Source of the DNA: Aminobacter anthyllidis
GTDB lineage: Bacteria; Pseudomonadota; Alphaproteobacteria; Rhizobiales; Rhizobiaceae
DNA: 64,000 bases
Assembly: GCF_018555685.1 (NCBI RefSeq)
Contig: NZ_JAFLWW010000005.1
Location: forward strand, 434,001-498,000
Direction of reading: 5' to 3'
The notes under the pieces were generated by a model. That model saw nothing but the letters and a program-made list of their open reading frames with translations, had not been told where the DNA came from and ran no database searches. Position 1 is the stretch's first letter. The number at the start of each line of letters is the position of its first letter. Shown in pieces: positions 29,512 through 39,494 of the stretch. The translations under genes were made by a program, and so were the position numbers.

Positions 29512-30798
29512 TCACGGCCGGAGCTGGCCGTTGCCGCGCACGCGGTACTTGAACGATGTCAGCTGTTCGACACCGACCGGCCCCCGCGCATGCATCTTGC
29601 CTGTGGCGATCCCGATCTCGGCGCCCATGCCGAACTCGCCGCCATCGGCAAACTGCGTCGAGGCGTTGTGCAAAAGGATCGCCGAGTCGATCTCGTTGAA
29701 GAAGCGCTCGACGGCCTTTGCATCCTCGGCGACGATCGCCTCGGTGTGGTGCGAAGAGAACGTCTCGATATGTTCGATGGCGCCTGAAACACCATCGACG
29801 AGCTTAACCGAGATGATGGCGTCGAGATACTCGGTCACCCAGTCCGCATCGGTCGCGGGCTTGGCGTCAGAGAAGGCGGCAAGCACGTCTTCGTCGGCAT
29901 GGATTTCGCAGCCGGCCTTGCGCAGCGCTTCGAGCACCGGCACCAGATGGGTGGAAGCCACCGCGCGGTCGACAAGCAGGGTCTCGGCAGCACCGCAAAT
30001 GCCGGTGCGGCGCATCTTGGCGTTGACGGCTATGCCTACCGCCATGGCGAGCTCAGCCGACTTGTCGATGTAGAGATGGCAGATGCCCTCGAGATGGGCG
30101 AAAACAGGCACCCGCGCATCGTTCTGCACGCGCTCGACCAGACTGCGGCCGCCGCGCGGGATGATCACGTCGAGATTGCCCGACAGGCCCTTGAGCATTT
30201 CGCCCACTGCTGCACGGTCGGCCACCGGCACGAGCTGGATCGCGTCTTCCGGCAAGTTGGCCGACTTCAGCCCCTCGACCAGGCAGGCATGGATCGCCAG
30301 CGATGAGTTGAGCGAATCCGAGCCGCCGCGCAGGATCACCGGGTTGCCGGCCTTGAGGCACAAAGCACCGGCATCGGCCGTCACATTGGGCCGGCTCTCA
30401 TAGATCACGCCGATGACGCCGAGCGGCGTGCGCACGCGTTCGATATGCAGGCCGTTGGGACGGTCCCATGCGGCAATCACTTCACCGACCGGATCGCGCA
30501 GCTCGGCAATCGCCCTGATGCCGTCGGCCATGTCGCGGATGCGACCCGCCTTCAACTTGAGGCGATCCATGAACGAGCCGCTTAGCCCCGCTTCCTCGCC
30601 GTTCTTCACGTCGATGGCGTTGGCGTCGAGGATCTCGTCCTGGCGGCGCAGGATGGCCTCGGCCATGCCGATCAGCGCGGCATGCTTGCGCTCGGCGCTG
30701 GCGACGGCGAGTGGGCGGGCGGCGGCACGAGCCTTGCGGCCGATTTCGGCCATCAGCTGCGCCGTATCCTCATGGGACTTTTCATGCGCCTTCAGCAT
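29512..30798 (-). CDS. proA: Gamma-glutamyl phosphate reductase
   Basis: 428 residues. Second step of proline synthesis, reducing glutamyl phosphate to the semialdehyde with NADPH. Catalytic cysteine in [18 protein letters not shown] (about residue 275). Also clear are [20 protein letters not shown] and the C-terminal [20 protein letters not shown]. It follows proB by 3 bp. Confidence 0.96.
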   Translation of the reverse strand: MLKAHEKSHEDTAQLMAEIGRKARAAARPLAVASAERKHAALIGMAEAILRRQDEILDANAIDVKNGEEAGLSGSFMDRLKLKAGRIRDMADGIRAIAELRDPVGEVIAAWDRPNGLHIERVRTPLGVIGVIYESRPNVTADAGALCLKAGNPVILRGGSDSLNSSLAIHACLVEGLKSANLPEDAIQLVPVADRAAVGEMLKGLSGNLDVIIPRGGRSLVERVQNDARVPVFAHLEGICHLYIDKSAELAMAVGIAVNAKMRRTGICGAAETLLVDRAVASTHLVPVLEALRKAGCEIHADEDVLAAFSDAKPATDADWVTEYLDAIISVKLVDGVSGAIEHIETFSSHHTEAIVAEDAKAVERFFNEIDSAILLHNASTQFADGGEFGMGAEIGIATGKMHARGPVGVEQLTSFKYRVRGNGQLRP

Positions 30799-30801
30799 GT
30801 C

Positions 30802-31950
30802 CTACCCTTCCGCTTGCACCGCAACCTTGTCCGTGTGGCTGACCACGAGGTCGTCGCGATGGATCATCGCCGAACGTGCCTCGTAGCCGAGAACGGTTTC
30901 GATCTCAGCCGTCTTTAGCCCAGCGATCCTTACGGCATCCGCAGCGTCATAGGCAACCAGCCCGCGCGCGATCTCGCGGCCCTCGGGCGACAGGATCGCC
31001 ACCGTATCGCCACGCGAAAAATTGCCGCTGACCAGCTTCACGCCCGCTGGCAGCAGCGATTTTCCCTGCAGCAACGCACCGACGGCGCCCGTGTCGACGG
31101 TCAATCGTCCGGCCGGTTCGAGCTGGCCGGCGATCCAGGTCTTGTAGCCCTTCACCGGGTTGCCGCTCGGCCGAAACAAGGTGGCGCGTTCGCCGCGTTC
31201 GATCGCCATCAACGGCGACAGCCTGGTTCCGGCGGTGATGATCATCGCCGTGCCTGCCGCGGTTGCGATCTTGCCGGCGTCGATCTTCGTCCGCATGCCG
31301 CCGCGCGACAGTTCGGAGGCAGCTCCCCCGGCCATCGCTTCGATATCTGATGTAATGCGGTCGACGACCGGGATGAATTTGGCATTCGGGTCAATCGCCG
31401 GCGGGGCGGTGTAAAGCCCGTCGATGTCGGACAGTAGCACCAAAAGGTCCGAGCCCATCATCGTCGCCACGCGCGCCGCGAGGCGATCATTGTCGCCGTA
31501 GCGGATTTCGCTCGTCGCCACCGTGTCATTTTCGTTGATGACAGGCACCGCGTTCATCTTGAGCAGCGTCGAGATGGTGGCGCGCGCATTGAGATAGCGC
31601 CGGCGCTCCTCGGTGTCGCCGAGCGTGACCAGGATCTGCCCCGACTTCAGCCCCTTGCGTCCGAGTTCCTCCGCCCAGGCGCCCGACAGGGCGATCTGGC
31701 CAACGGCGGCCGCAGCCTGGCTCTCCTCGAGCTTCAGCGCACGCTTGCCGAGGCCAAGGATGGTGCGGCCGAGCGCGATCGCACCCGACGACACGACCAG
31801 CACGTCGGCGCCGCCTTCGGCCAGCGTCGCGATGTCGTCGGCCATCGAGGCAAGCCATTCGCGCTTCAGCCCGCTGGTTCGGTCGACCAGCAAGGCCGAG
31901 CCGATCTTGACGGTGATGCGCTTGTAGGTCTTCAGCGAAGGGATCGTCAT
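30802..31950 (-). CDS. proB: Glutamate 5-kinase
   Basis: 382 residues. First step of proline synthesis. Amino-acid kinase domain (about 8-260: [52 protein letters not shown]) and a C-terminal PUA domain (about 280-370). The start at 31950 lies 10 bp after obgE; the longer frame is rejected. In one operon obgE-proB-proA. Confidence 0.96.
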   Translation of the reverse strand: MTIPSLKTYKRITVKIGSALLVDRTSGLKREWLASMADDIATLAEGGADVLVVSSGAIALGRTILGLGKRALKLEESQAAAAVGQIALSGAWAEELGRKGLKSGQILVTLGDTEERRRYLNARATISTLLKMNAVPVINENDTVATSEIRYGDNDRLAARVATMMGSDLLVLLSDIDGLYTAPPAIDPNAKFIPVVDRITSDIEAMAGGAASELSRGGMRTKIDAGKIATAAGTAMIITAGTRLSPLMAIERGERATLFRPSGNPVKGYKTWIAGQLEPAGRLTVDTGAVGALLQGKSLLPAGVKLVSGNFSRGDTVAILSPEGREIARGLVAYDAADAVRIAGLKTAEIETVLGYEARSAMIHRDDLVVSHTDKVAVQAEG

Positions 31951-31960
31951 CGCAGTTTGC

Positions 31961-33019
<1,059 letters not shown>

Positions 33020-33115
33020 CTATTTGGTTGTTTCAGCGAACCTGCCATAACGCAAGGCGTGGCTAAGGGCGAGAGCGGATTGGAAACCGCCTGGAATGAC
33101 GGGGAGATTTCGACA

Positions 33116-33973
33116 GTGAAGCTGGTCACCTACAACACCCAGTATGGCATCGGCCGGGACGGCCGCTACGACCTCGAGCGAATTGCGGCCGCCGTCACTG
33201 GCGCCGACATCATCGCCCTGCAGGAGGTGACCCGCAATTTCATGCGCAACAATGGCGCCGACATGGTCGCCGGGCTTGCCGAATTGCTGCCCGACTACTT
33301 CCACATCTTTGGCGTCGCCATGGATATCGACTTCGGTCTGCTCGAGAATGGCAAGCCGGCCAACAAGCGGCTGCAGTTCGGCAACATGGTCATGTCGCGC
33401 TGGCCGATCGTCGCGTCGCGCAACCTGCTCCTGCCGCGCACAAGACGCCTCAGCCGCGGCAACCTGCAACGCTCGGCACTGGAAGCGCTGGTCATGGCGC
33501 CGTCGGGCCCGCTGCGTGTCTATTCCGTACATACCGACCACATCAGTCAGGAGGAGCGCATCGCCCAGATCCGCCACCTCAAGGAACGGGTCTACGCCTT
33601 TGCCGCGGAAGGCGGCGTCCTCACCGGCGCCGCCGAATACGGTTTCCCCGAGCTCCCCTGCCCCGAGGAATTCTTGCTCATGGGCGACTTCAACATGGTA
33701 TCCGGCTCGCCCGAGCACCTTGTCATGACCGGCGTGCCCGACCCGGTGGAAGGTCCGCAGATCGTCACCCATCACCCTGTCGATGCCTACGCGCTGGCGG
33801 GTGGTGTCCCGGATGGATCGGTCTCCTGGACCGACACGACCCATCCGGAAAAGACCCGCCTCATCGACTACGTCTTCGTCCAGGCCAACCTTGCCGCCAG
33901 GGTCAAATCCGTCCGCATCGACAGCGATGCGGCAGGCTCCGACCACCAACCTGTGTGGGTCGAGCTGAACTAA
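33116..33973 (+). CDS. Endonuclease/exonuclease/phosphatase family protein
   Basis: About 285 residues of the Mg-dependent EEP fold. Catalytic landmarks in order: KLVTYNTQYG at the start, LQEVTR (metal-binding Glu), SVHTDHIS, LLMGDFNMVSGSP (Asp and Asn), and GSDHQPVWVEL (terminal His). Substrate could be a sugar phosphate, lipid or nucleic acid. I place the start at GTG 33116, preceded by GGGGAG; upstream frame is not needed for the fold. Head-to-head with obgE. Confidence 0.87.
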   Translation: MKLVTYNTQYGIGRDGRYDLERIAAAVTGADIIALQEVTRNFMRNNGADMVAGLAELLPDYFHIFGVAMDIDFGLLENGKPANKRLQFGNMVMSRWPIVASRNLLLPRTRRLSRGNLQRSALEALVMAPSGPLRVYSVHTDHISQEERIAQIRHLKERVYAFAAEGGVLTGAAEYGFPELPCPEEFLLMGDFNMVSGSPEHLVMTGVPDPVEGPQIVTHHPVDAYALAGGVPDGSVSWTDTTHPEKTRLIDYVFVQANLAARVKSVRIDSDAAGSDHQPVWVELN

Positions 33974-33982
33974 GCAGCTGGC

Positions 33983-34570
33983 TTAGAACCGCGCCCAAGA
34001 CCTGAGGCTCGCCCAGGTCTTGCGGTCGAGCCTGTAGCGCTCGACCGGAACCTGGCCGGCGACCATCGAGTTCAGCATGCCCTGGCCGGCATACTGGAAG
34101 CCACACTTGTGGATCACCCGCCGCGACGCCGGGTTGATGACCCGGCACGAGACGTTGAGCACGGCGACATCGGTCGCACGGAAGGCGAGATCGACCAGCG
34201 CATGCGCAGCCTCAGTGGCGTAGCCCGACTTCCAGTAGGGTTCGCCGATCCAGTAGCCGAGCTCGAGCCCGCGATCGGTGACGTTGAGCCCGGCCGAACC
34301 GACGAAGGCGCCGGTGTCGGCGATGGTGATGGCATAGACCACCCCGCCGCGCCGGGCACGCGCCATCGACAGGAAGGCCCGCGCTTCGGCCTCGCCGTAG
34401 GGGTGCGGCATGCGCGACAGCATTTCGGCGATGTGGCGGTTGTCGGCCAGCTGCACCAGCTCGGCAATGTCGTCTTCATGTGGCGGGCGCAGGACCAGCC
34501 GCTCGGTCAGCAATATAGGGCAGTCGATCGACAATCTTTCGTCTTCGACGTCGTCCTTTTCGGCAACCAT
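33983..34570 (-). CDS. GNAT-family N-acetyltransferase (RimJ/RimL type)
   Basis: 195 residues. Typical RimJ-like pattern: LLTERLVLRPPHEDDIAELV at about 20-39, LGYWIGEPYWKSGYATEAAH for the acetyl-CoA loop, VINPASRRVIHKCGFQYAG near the end. Acceptor may be a ribosomal protein N-terminus or a small amine. The start at 34570 has GGAGGA 7 nt upstream. It is in the rplU-rpmA-GNAT line seen in related genomes, but a terminator lies between rpmA and it. Confidence 0.88.
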   Translation of the reverse strand: MVAEKDDVEDERLSIDCPILLTERLVLRPPHEDDIAELVQLADNRHIAEMLSRMPHPYGEAEARAFLSMARARRGGVVYAITIADTGAFVGSAGLNVTDRGLELGYWIGEPYWKSGYATEAAHALVDLAFRATDVAVLNVSCRVINPASRRVIHKCGFQYAGQGMLNSMVAGQVPVERYRLDRKTWASLRSWARF

Positions 34571-34594
34571 GTCAAAAATCCTCCAGGAAAAATG

Positions 34595-34624
34595 AAAAAG
34601 GGGAGATGGAAACCCATCTCCCCT
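34595..34624 (-). terminator. Rho-independent terminator after rpmA
   Basis: An 11-bp stem (AGGGGAGATGG with CCATCTCCCCT, loop AAAC) followed on the minus strand by TTTTTC. It ends the rplU-rpmA transcript just before the acetyltransferase gene. Confidence 0.85.
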
Positions 34625-34693
34625 GATCCTTTTCCTGGCTTGGCCAGACACCGGTTCCCGAGATGGGGCGCCGGTGTTGTAGTGCGGAACCGG

Positions 34694-34963
34694 CTACTCC
34701 GCGGCCTTGAGAATCGGGTTAACCGATACGTAGGTTCGGCCATTGGCTTTTTTATTGAAGGTCACGGCGCCTGCTTCGAGCGCAAAAAGCGTATGATCCT
34801 TGCCCATGCCGACGTTGACGCCGGGATGCCAGGTGGTGCCGCGTTGACGAACGATAATGTTGCCCGGAATCACCGATTCGCTACCGAACTTCTTGACGCC
34901 AAGGCGCTTCGACTCTGAATCGCGACCGTTGCGCGACGAACCGCCAGCTTTCTTATGTGCCAT
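34694..34963 (-). CDS. rpmA: 50S ribosomal protein L27
   Basis: 89 residues: [20 protein letters not shown], then [20 protein letters not shown] and the [20 protein letters not shown] core. Near the peptidyl-transferase centre. 25 bp after rplU. Confidence 0.98.
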   Translation of the reverse strand: MAHKKAGGSSRNGRDSESKRLGVKKFGSESVIPGNIIVRQRGTTWHPGVNVGMGKDHTLFALEAGAVTFNKKANGRTYVSVNPILKAAE

Positions 34964-34988
34964 GGATGTTCTCCTTCAGTCGCTCTGA

Positions 34989-35420
34989 TTACTCTGATTC
35001 CGCGACGGCTGCAGCCTTTTTCGGCGCTGCCTTCTTCGCGGGCTTTTCTGCAGCTACGTCAGCTGCGGCTTCGGCCTGCACTGCCGCCTTCTTCGAAGGC
35101 TTCGCACCGCCGGTCAGGATCTCGGAGATCCGGACAGTGGTGTGATGCTGGCGGTGACCGCGCGCACGACGCGAATTCTGGCGACGACGCTTCTTGAAGG
35201 CGATGACGGTCTTGTTGCGGCCGTGCTCGACGACTTCCGCCGTCACCACTGCACCGGCCACGAAGGGCGCGCCGATCTCGGCGTTGTCGCCTTCGCCAAC
35301 GGCGAGCACTTCAACAAATTCAACGGTGTCGCCAGCGGCGCCGACGAGCTTTTCGATCTTGATCACATCATTGGCGGCAACGCGATACTGCTTACCGCCC
35401 GTTTTGATGACTGCGAACAT
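34989..35420 (-). CDS. rplU: 50S ribosomal protein L21
   Basis: 143 residues. The L21 core (1-103) starts [20 protein letters not shown] and includes [21 protein letters not shown] 40-residue Ala/Lys tail follows. In several relatives this tail continues into a helix-hairpin-helix domain; here it stops after AAAVAESE. The start is at 35420. Confidence 0.97.
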   Translation of the reverse strand: MFAVIKTGGKQYRVAANDVIKIEKLVGAAGDTVEFVEVLAVGEGDNAEIGAPFVAGAVVTAEVVEHGRNKTVIAFKKRRRQNSRRARGHRQHHTTVRISEILTGGAKPSKKAAVQAEAAADVAAEKPAKKAAPKKAAAVAESE

Positions 35421-35510
35421 TTTATGCCTTTCGCTGTTCGGTCGGCCTTTTTGAACCACCTGAGTGGTTCGGCCGTCTTTTTGTCAGTCGATACGGGTTC
35501 ATAGCAAACG
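35421..35510 (-). promoter_or_regulatory. Possible rplU leader hairpin
   Basis: Upstream of rplU a perfect 7-bp stem with 4-nt loop (GAACCAC at 35453-35459 and GTGGTTC at 35464-35470) is flanked on both sides by A-rich and GGCC segments. It could be an L21-type autoregulatory leader. Homology to a known leader family is not established. Confidence 0.3.
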
Positions 35511-35819
35511 GCGCAGAGAACCCTCCACGCTGATTGCAGGGCGTCCCGTAACCGAAGGTTGCCTTGAAGTCAAGGCGAACACCTTGGCATCACTGCCGTT
35601 TTACGGCCAGGCCAAGTGCTCCCTTCTTTCGCAAGCCTCATGAAGTCCAAGCCTGGATACAGGCCTTTGCGAAAACGGACAACCGCGGCGGCAGTGTTGC
35701 GCCGGACAAAACGTCCGTGAAGCAGCCGCTGGAACCGGATTTTCGACCGAACTGACGCAGCGTCCCGCGGCTATTTCCGGACCGGCGGAAAAGATACATG
35801 ATCACGGTCACATTTGGCC
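35511..35819. other. Intergenic region between rplU and the tRNA gene
   Basis: About 310 bp with no gene I can support; short open frames here have no ribosome site or recognisable protein. It must hold the rplU promoter on the minus strand (a TTGACT is present around 35567-35572 on that strand). Confidence 0.5.
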
Positions 35820-35848
35820 TTGTGCGACAGGCCATGAGCCGTTATCTA
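35820..35848 (+). promoter_or_regulatory. Promoter of tRNA-Ser
   Basis: TTGTGC (35820-35825), 17-bp spacer, TATCTA (35843-35848). The mature tRNA begins 35 bp later. Confidence 0.5.
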
Positions 35849-35882
35849 GTGCGCCGCGCCGGCAACGGCCGATCACGACCGC

Positions 35883-35972
35883 GGAGAGGTGGCAGAGTGG
35901 TCGAATGCACCGCACTCGAAATGCGGCATGGGTGCAAGCCCATCGGGGGTTCGAATCCCTCCCTCTCCGCCA
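35883..35972 (+). tRNA. tRNA-Ser (anticodon CGA)
   Basis: 90 nt including encoded CCA. Acceptor stem GGAGAGG pairs with CCTCTCC; discriminator G then CCA. Anticodon arm CCGCA-CTCGAAA-TGCGG gives anticodon CGA (codon UCG). The long variable arm GGGTGCAAGCCC confirms serine class. The T arm is GGGGG-TTCGAAT-CCCTC. An integrase stub follows 96 bp later, making its 3' end a likely attachment site. Confidence 0.97.
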
Positions 35973-36068
35973 TAAGCCATTGATTTGATTGACTTATTCC
36001 GCAAGCGTATTTCGCTGCAAACATCCCAAAAGCACCTTGGCACAATTCTGGCACACGGCAGGCTGGCT

Positions 36069-36185
36069 ATGGCGTCTATTCGGAAGCGGGGAACGTCTTG
36101 GCACGCTCAGGTCAGGCGAACAGAGTTCCCTAATCTCACCGGTACCTTCCCATCCAAGGGCACCCCATGGTCTTGCCGGGTCTGA
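36069..36185 (+). pseudogene. N-terminal stub of a tyrosine-type integrase
   Basis: 38 codons, beginning MASIRKRGTSWHAQVRRTEF, then NLTGTFPSKGTPW, before going off family and stopping. This is the arm-type DNA-binding start of phage/island integrases that use tRNA genes. The catalytic domain is gone. Its place just after tRNA-Ser supports past integration here. Confidence 0.7.
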
Positions 36186-36208
36186 CGCGCGTGGCTTAGG
36201 CCTGCTAG

Positions 36209-36303
36209 CCCAGCGCTTCATGCGCGCCACCTATCGCGGCCTGAAGTTCCTGCTCGACGATCCGCAGCGCTCCGCCGAATCCATTTCGCTCCCCCAAGCC
36301 TGA
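36209..36303 (+). pseudogene. C-terminal fragment, possibly of an NMT1-type binding protein
   Basis: About 30 codons ending in a stop: LAQRFMRATYRGLKFLLDDP then QRSAESISLPQA. The pattern of arginine-rich helix followed by a DP-x-x-A segment resembles the last third of NMT1/THI5-like ABC binding proteins. No start or upstream part is present. Low certainty about the family. Confidence 0.35.
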
Positions 36304-36365
36304 AAGCCCTGTCAAACACATTGGTGGATCAGAGCCAAAAAGGCCTTGCAGTTATCCTAAGATAT

Positions 36366-36389
36366 GGTTATTCTAATGATAGTAAGAAT
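36366..36389 (-). promoter_or_regulatory. Island operator A (upstream of liv2 permease operon)
   Basis: Read on the minus strand: ATTCTTACTA, TCAT, TAGAATAACC. One of five copies of a 24-bp imperfect palindrome (half-sites near TATCWTACTA and TAGGATGATA). It lies 235 bp before livH2 and 50 bp before a structured leader, so it would sit at the promoter. Confidence 0.7.
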
Positions 36390-36438
36390 TGCCTTTGGCC
36401 GGGTTGCCCTGGCCTTGAGGGCGGGCAGAGCCGTTGTC

Positions 36439-36555
36439 AGGGAGGAGCTAGCCTGATGGGACTCCAGACCTCCGCCGACCGATAAAGGTCAGCGGAAGCC
36501 AACCAATCGAGGCGACGGTGCGTCTCGTGACGGCGTCGTCTCTGGCTGTCTCCCT
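36439..36555 (+). ncRNA. Structured 5' leader of the liv2 operon (candidate cis-regulatory RNA)
   Basis: A multibranch fold can be drawn by eye. The closing helix is AGGGAG (36439-36444) with CTCCCT (36550-36555), continued by AGCC (36450-36453) with GGCT (36544-36547). Hairpin 2 is CCGCCGACC (36472-36480) with GGTCAGCGG (36487-36495), one mismatch, loop GATAAA. Hairpin 3 is GAG-G-CGACG (36509-36517) with CGTCG-T-CTC (36534-36542). It ends 69 bp before livH2. I do not recognise a named riboswitch. Confidence 0.4.
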
Positions 36556-36623
36556 AAGGAAATGCGGCGTGGTTGCCTAGGCGATCAGAATCGCAACAGC
36601 ATAAAAAGAGGTGAGGAGTCGTC

Positions 36624-37496
36624 TTGGATCAGTTCTTACAACACTTAGCCAACGCCCTAATCATGGGCGGGACCTATGCTCTGCTTGGGATAGGTCTCAC
36701 GCTTATCTTCGGCATCATGCGTATTGTAAATTTCACACATGGTGAACTTTACGCTTTCGGCGCATATATGATGTACTTCTTTGCGGTCGTGCTGGGGATG
36801 AACTTCTACGTGGCGATCGCCTTCGCGATCTGCGCCGGCATGGTCCTTGGCGCTGCGATCGAGTATCTACTGCTCCGATCCAAGCGCGGTGCCGATATCG
36901 ACACCACCATGCTGATCATGATCGGCGCCTGGATCGTGCTTCAGAACACCGAAATTCTGATATGGGGCAGCGTTGCCAAGTCCATCAACTCGCCTTTCCC
37001 GATTGAGCCCCTGACTCTGGGCCCAGTATCGCTTTCCAGCGTCCGCGTCTTTGTTCTCATCGTCGCGCTGGCTTTGATCGCAGCCACCTACGTGCTGATC
37101 AATCGCACGAAGCTTGGCAAGGCGATGCGAGCAACATTCCAGGATAGCTCGACCGCGGCGCTGATGGGCATCAACACGAGCGCGATCTACACCACCACTT
37201 TCGGGCTAGGCTCGGCTCTCGCCGCGGCCGCTGGGGCGCTCCTCGGCCCTGTTTTCGTGGTTGCGCCAGCGATGGGCGACCTCGCTTCATTGAAGGCATT
37301 CGCCATCGTCATTCTTGGCGGCCTGGGAAACATTACCGGCGCGGCATTTGGCGGCTTCATTCTGGCGTTCGCCGAGGAAATGGGAGCCAGCTACATCTCG
37401 TCCGGTTACCGCGACGCCATGGGCTTCCTCATCATCATCATCGTCCTGCTGTTTAGGCCCACGGGCCTGTTCGCCAGATCGGAGCGCGTCGGATGA
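36624..37496 (+). CDS. livH: LivH-type ABC permease, second system
   Basis: 290 residues, about eight membrane segments. Family start LIMGGTYALLGIGLTLIFGI, then RIVNFTHGELYAFGAYMMYF; coupling loop RTKLGKAMRATFQDSSTAAL. The start codon is TTG (36624-36626) with GAGGAG 6 nt upstream; no ATG gives a full family start. First gene of livHMGF in the island. It is clearly diverged from livH at 7179, so it is not a recent copy. Confidence 0.93.
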   Translation: MDQFLQHLANALIMGGTYALLGIGLTLIFGIMRIVNFTHGELYAFGAYMMYFFAVVLGMNFYVAIAFAICAGMVLGAAIEYLLLRSKRGADIDTTMLIMIGAWIVLQNTEILIWGSVAKSINSPFPIEPLTLGPVSLSSVRVFVLIVALALIAATYVLINRTKLGKAMRATFQDSSTAALMGINTSAIYTTTFGLGSALAAAAGALLGPVFVVAPAMGDLASLKAFAIVILGGLGNITGAAFGGFILAFAEEMGASYISSGYRDAMGFLIIIIVLLFRPTGLFARSERVG

Positions 37497-38524
37497 GCCG
37501 TATTTTTCCCCTATTGGTGCTGGCGTTCTTCCTCAGCGTTCCACTCTGGTTGACCGACCAATATTACCTCCACACGCTCGTCGTATGCGGCATCTTCATG
37601 CTCGCGGCCATGAGTCTCAATCTTCTGCTCGGCTATACGGGCCAGCTAAGCCTAGGGCACGTCGCTTTTTTCGGAATTGGCGCCTATGTCAGCGCGCTGA
37701 CGTCGCTTGGCTTCAACGTTTCAATCTTCGGCTATCAAATCACCCATGAGCCCTGGCCTCCAGTCATCGGCGTCGTCTTGGGCGGCGCGGCAGCGGGGCT
37801 CTGTGGCTATCTTATCGGCAAGCTCGCATTCCGCGTGCGCGGCGCCTATTTCGTCATCGTCACCGTCAGCTTTGCCGAAGTCACCCGGCTGATCGCACTC
37901 AATTGGATCGAACTGACGAATGGCCCCTTGGCATTGCCCGGAATCCCGCCGCTGACGCTTGGCTTCGAGCCGATCGGCTACGCCACGCTGTGGAGCAAGG
38001 GGGCGAACTACTACGTCGTGTTGACCTTTATCGTCATCACTTACATCATCATCAAGCGGCTGATCGACTCTCCCTACGGCAGGGCGATGATCGCACTGCG
38101 CGAGAACGAGATTCTGGCGACCTCCGTCGGCATAAGCGTCACGCGCTACCTGGTGCTTGCAGCCGTCTTTGCCGGCACGATTGCCGGCGTCTCCGGGACA
38201 CTTTACGCGCACTACATCCAGATTATCGACCCGATGATCTTCATGTTCCTCAACACTGTAACCATGGTGATCATGGTCATCACCGGCGGCAAGGGAACGC
38301 TTGCCGGGCCGGTTGTCGGGGGCCTTATTTTCGGAGTTGCTCCAGTCATATTGCGCAACTACGTCGGCCCGGAGGTTCAATGGATCCTCTACGGCGCATT
38401 GATGATCCTGATCGTCTTCGTCCTGCCTGAAGGGATTGTCCCGGCGATCGAGCGCTGGTTCAGCCGAGCAACCGCTAAAAGTGCCGAGCTTGCGATGGAG
38501 CCCGGCAAAGGAGCACGTTCGTGA
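37493..38524 (+). CDS. livM: LivM-type ABC permease, second system
   Basis: 343 residues, normal LivM length, without the long N-terminal extension of the LivM at 5579. Marks: AMSLNLLLGYTGQLSLGHVA, the loop YGRAMIALRENEILATSVGI, GGKGTLAGPVVGGLIFG. Its ATG overlaps the livH2 stop (ATGA). Confidence 0.94.
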   Translation: MSRIFPLLVLAFFLSVPLWLTDQYYLHTLVVCGIFMLAAMSLNLLLGYTGQLSLGHVAFFGIGAYVSALTSLGFNVSIFGYQITHEPWPPVIGVVLGGAAAGLCGYLIGKLAFRVRGAYFVIVTVSFAEVTRLIALNWIELTNGPLALPGIPPLTLGFEPIGYATLWSKGANYYVVLTFIVITYIIIKRLIDSPYGRAMIALRENEILATSVGISVTRYLVLAAVFAGTIAGVSGTLYAHYIQIIDPMIFMFLNTVTMVIMVITGGKGTLAGPVVGGLIFGVAPVILRNYVGPEVQWILYGALMILIVFVLPEGIVPAIERWFSRATAKSAELAMEPGKGARS

Positions 38525-39312
38525 CCTCAGCGCAAAATGCCAAGGCCATCTTGAGTGTCGAAAACGTGGCAATGCATTTCGGTGGATTGATCGCGATCTC
38601 CGACATGAATTTCCATGTCAATGAGGGTGAGTTGGTCAGCCTCATCGGCCCCAATGGGGCCGGCAAAACCACCGCATTCAACATCATCACCGGCTTTCAA
38701 AGACCAACCAAGGGACGGGTTTCGTTTCGAGGCACGTCGCTTGCCGGGCTCAAACCGCACCAGGTGACGTCACTTGGGCTGGTACGCACCTTTCAGCGCA
38801 CCAATCTGTTCGACAAGATTTCCGTCTTCGACAATGTGCTTATCGGTCTGCACCGGAAGACGTCTGCTCGACTGCTGGGCACGCTCTTGTCACTGCCGCG
38901 GGAACGTAAGGCCGAGGCAGAGCTCCGTGATCAAGCGTGGGAAATCCTGCGCCTTGTTGGCATCGAGCACCAGGCAAAGGAGCGGGCTTCGGGTTTGCCG
39001 TATGGCGATCAGCGACTGCTCGGCGTTGCGCTCGCCCTCGCAGCGCAGCCTTCAGCCCTTCTTCTCGATGAACCCGTTTCAGGCATGAACGCCACAGAGA
39101 CAGGGCGCTTCATCGAACTGATCGACAAGCTCCGCAGTCGCGGCACGACGATCCTGCTCGTAGAGCACGACATGCCAATGGTGATGCGCATTTCCGACCG
39201 GATCGTGGTCCTGAACTACGGGCGCATCATCGCGAACGGAACCCCCAAGGAAATCCAGAATGATCCGGAAGTGATCCAAGCCTATCTCGGTCAAGGGGTG
39301 AAGCATGCTTGA
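38521..39312 (+). CDS. livG: LivG-type ABC ATPase, second system
   Basis: 263 residues of ordinary LivG length. Walker A GPNGAGKT near 42, signature variant LPYGDQRLLGVALAL, Walker B LLLDEPVSGMN. GTG start overlaps the livM2 stop by 4 bp. No A/K tail here, unlike the LivG at 3573. Confidence 0.94.
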   Translation: MTSAQNAKAILSVENVAMHFGGLIAISDMNFHVNEGELVSLIGPNGAGKTTAFNIITGFQRPTKGRVSFRGTSLAGLKPHQVTSLGLVRTFQRTNLFDKISVFDNVLIGLHRKTSARLLGTLLSLPRERKAEAELRDQAWEILRLVGIEHQAKERASGLPYGDQRLLGVALALAAQPSALLLDEPVSGMNATETGRFIELIDKLRSRGTTILLVEHDMPMVMRISDRIVVLNYGRIIANGTPKEIQNDPEVIQAYLGQGVKHA

Positions 39313-39490
39313 GATCAAGAAGCTGATCTGCCGCTTTGGGAAAACCGTCTCCTTCGGCAACCCGCCCCTCAGGGATTTCGCGAACGCGATGGTGGTGCTG
39401 ATCGGGGCAAATCCGACCGGGTCGTGGTCTGAACCCAAGGAAGCAACAATTCGGATCCGGACATCGTTGCATACCCCGGTCAAGGAGTGA
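39305..39490 (+). pseudogene. Vestigial livF (61 codons)
   Basis: The frame starts MLEIKKLICRFGKTVSFGNP and later has VVLIGANPTGSWSEP, parallel to the true LivF start MLEIKNLVCRYGKVTALKGV and VVLVGANGAGKST. The Walker A lysine is lost (GAGKST replaced by PTGSWS) and the frame stops after 61 residues. It starts 8 bp inside livG2 and ends 4 bp before the intact livF2, whose ribosome site lies in its tail. A decayed partial duplication; perhaps retained only for coupling. Confidence 0.7.
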
Positions 39491-39494
39491 ACAC

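Noticed and set aside
36439-36555. Assignment to guanidine, glycine, TPP or SAM-II riboswitch
   Set aside because: None of their conserved core sequences is visible; only the secondary structure potential remains.
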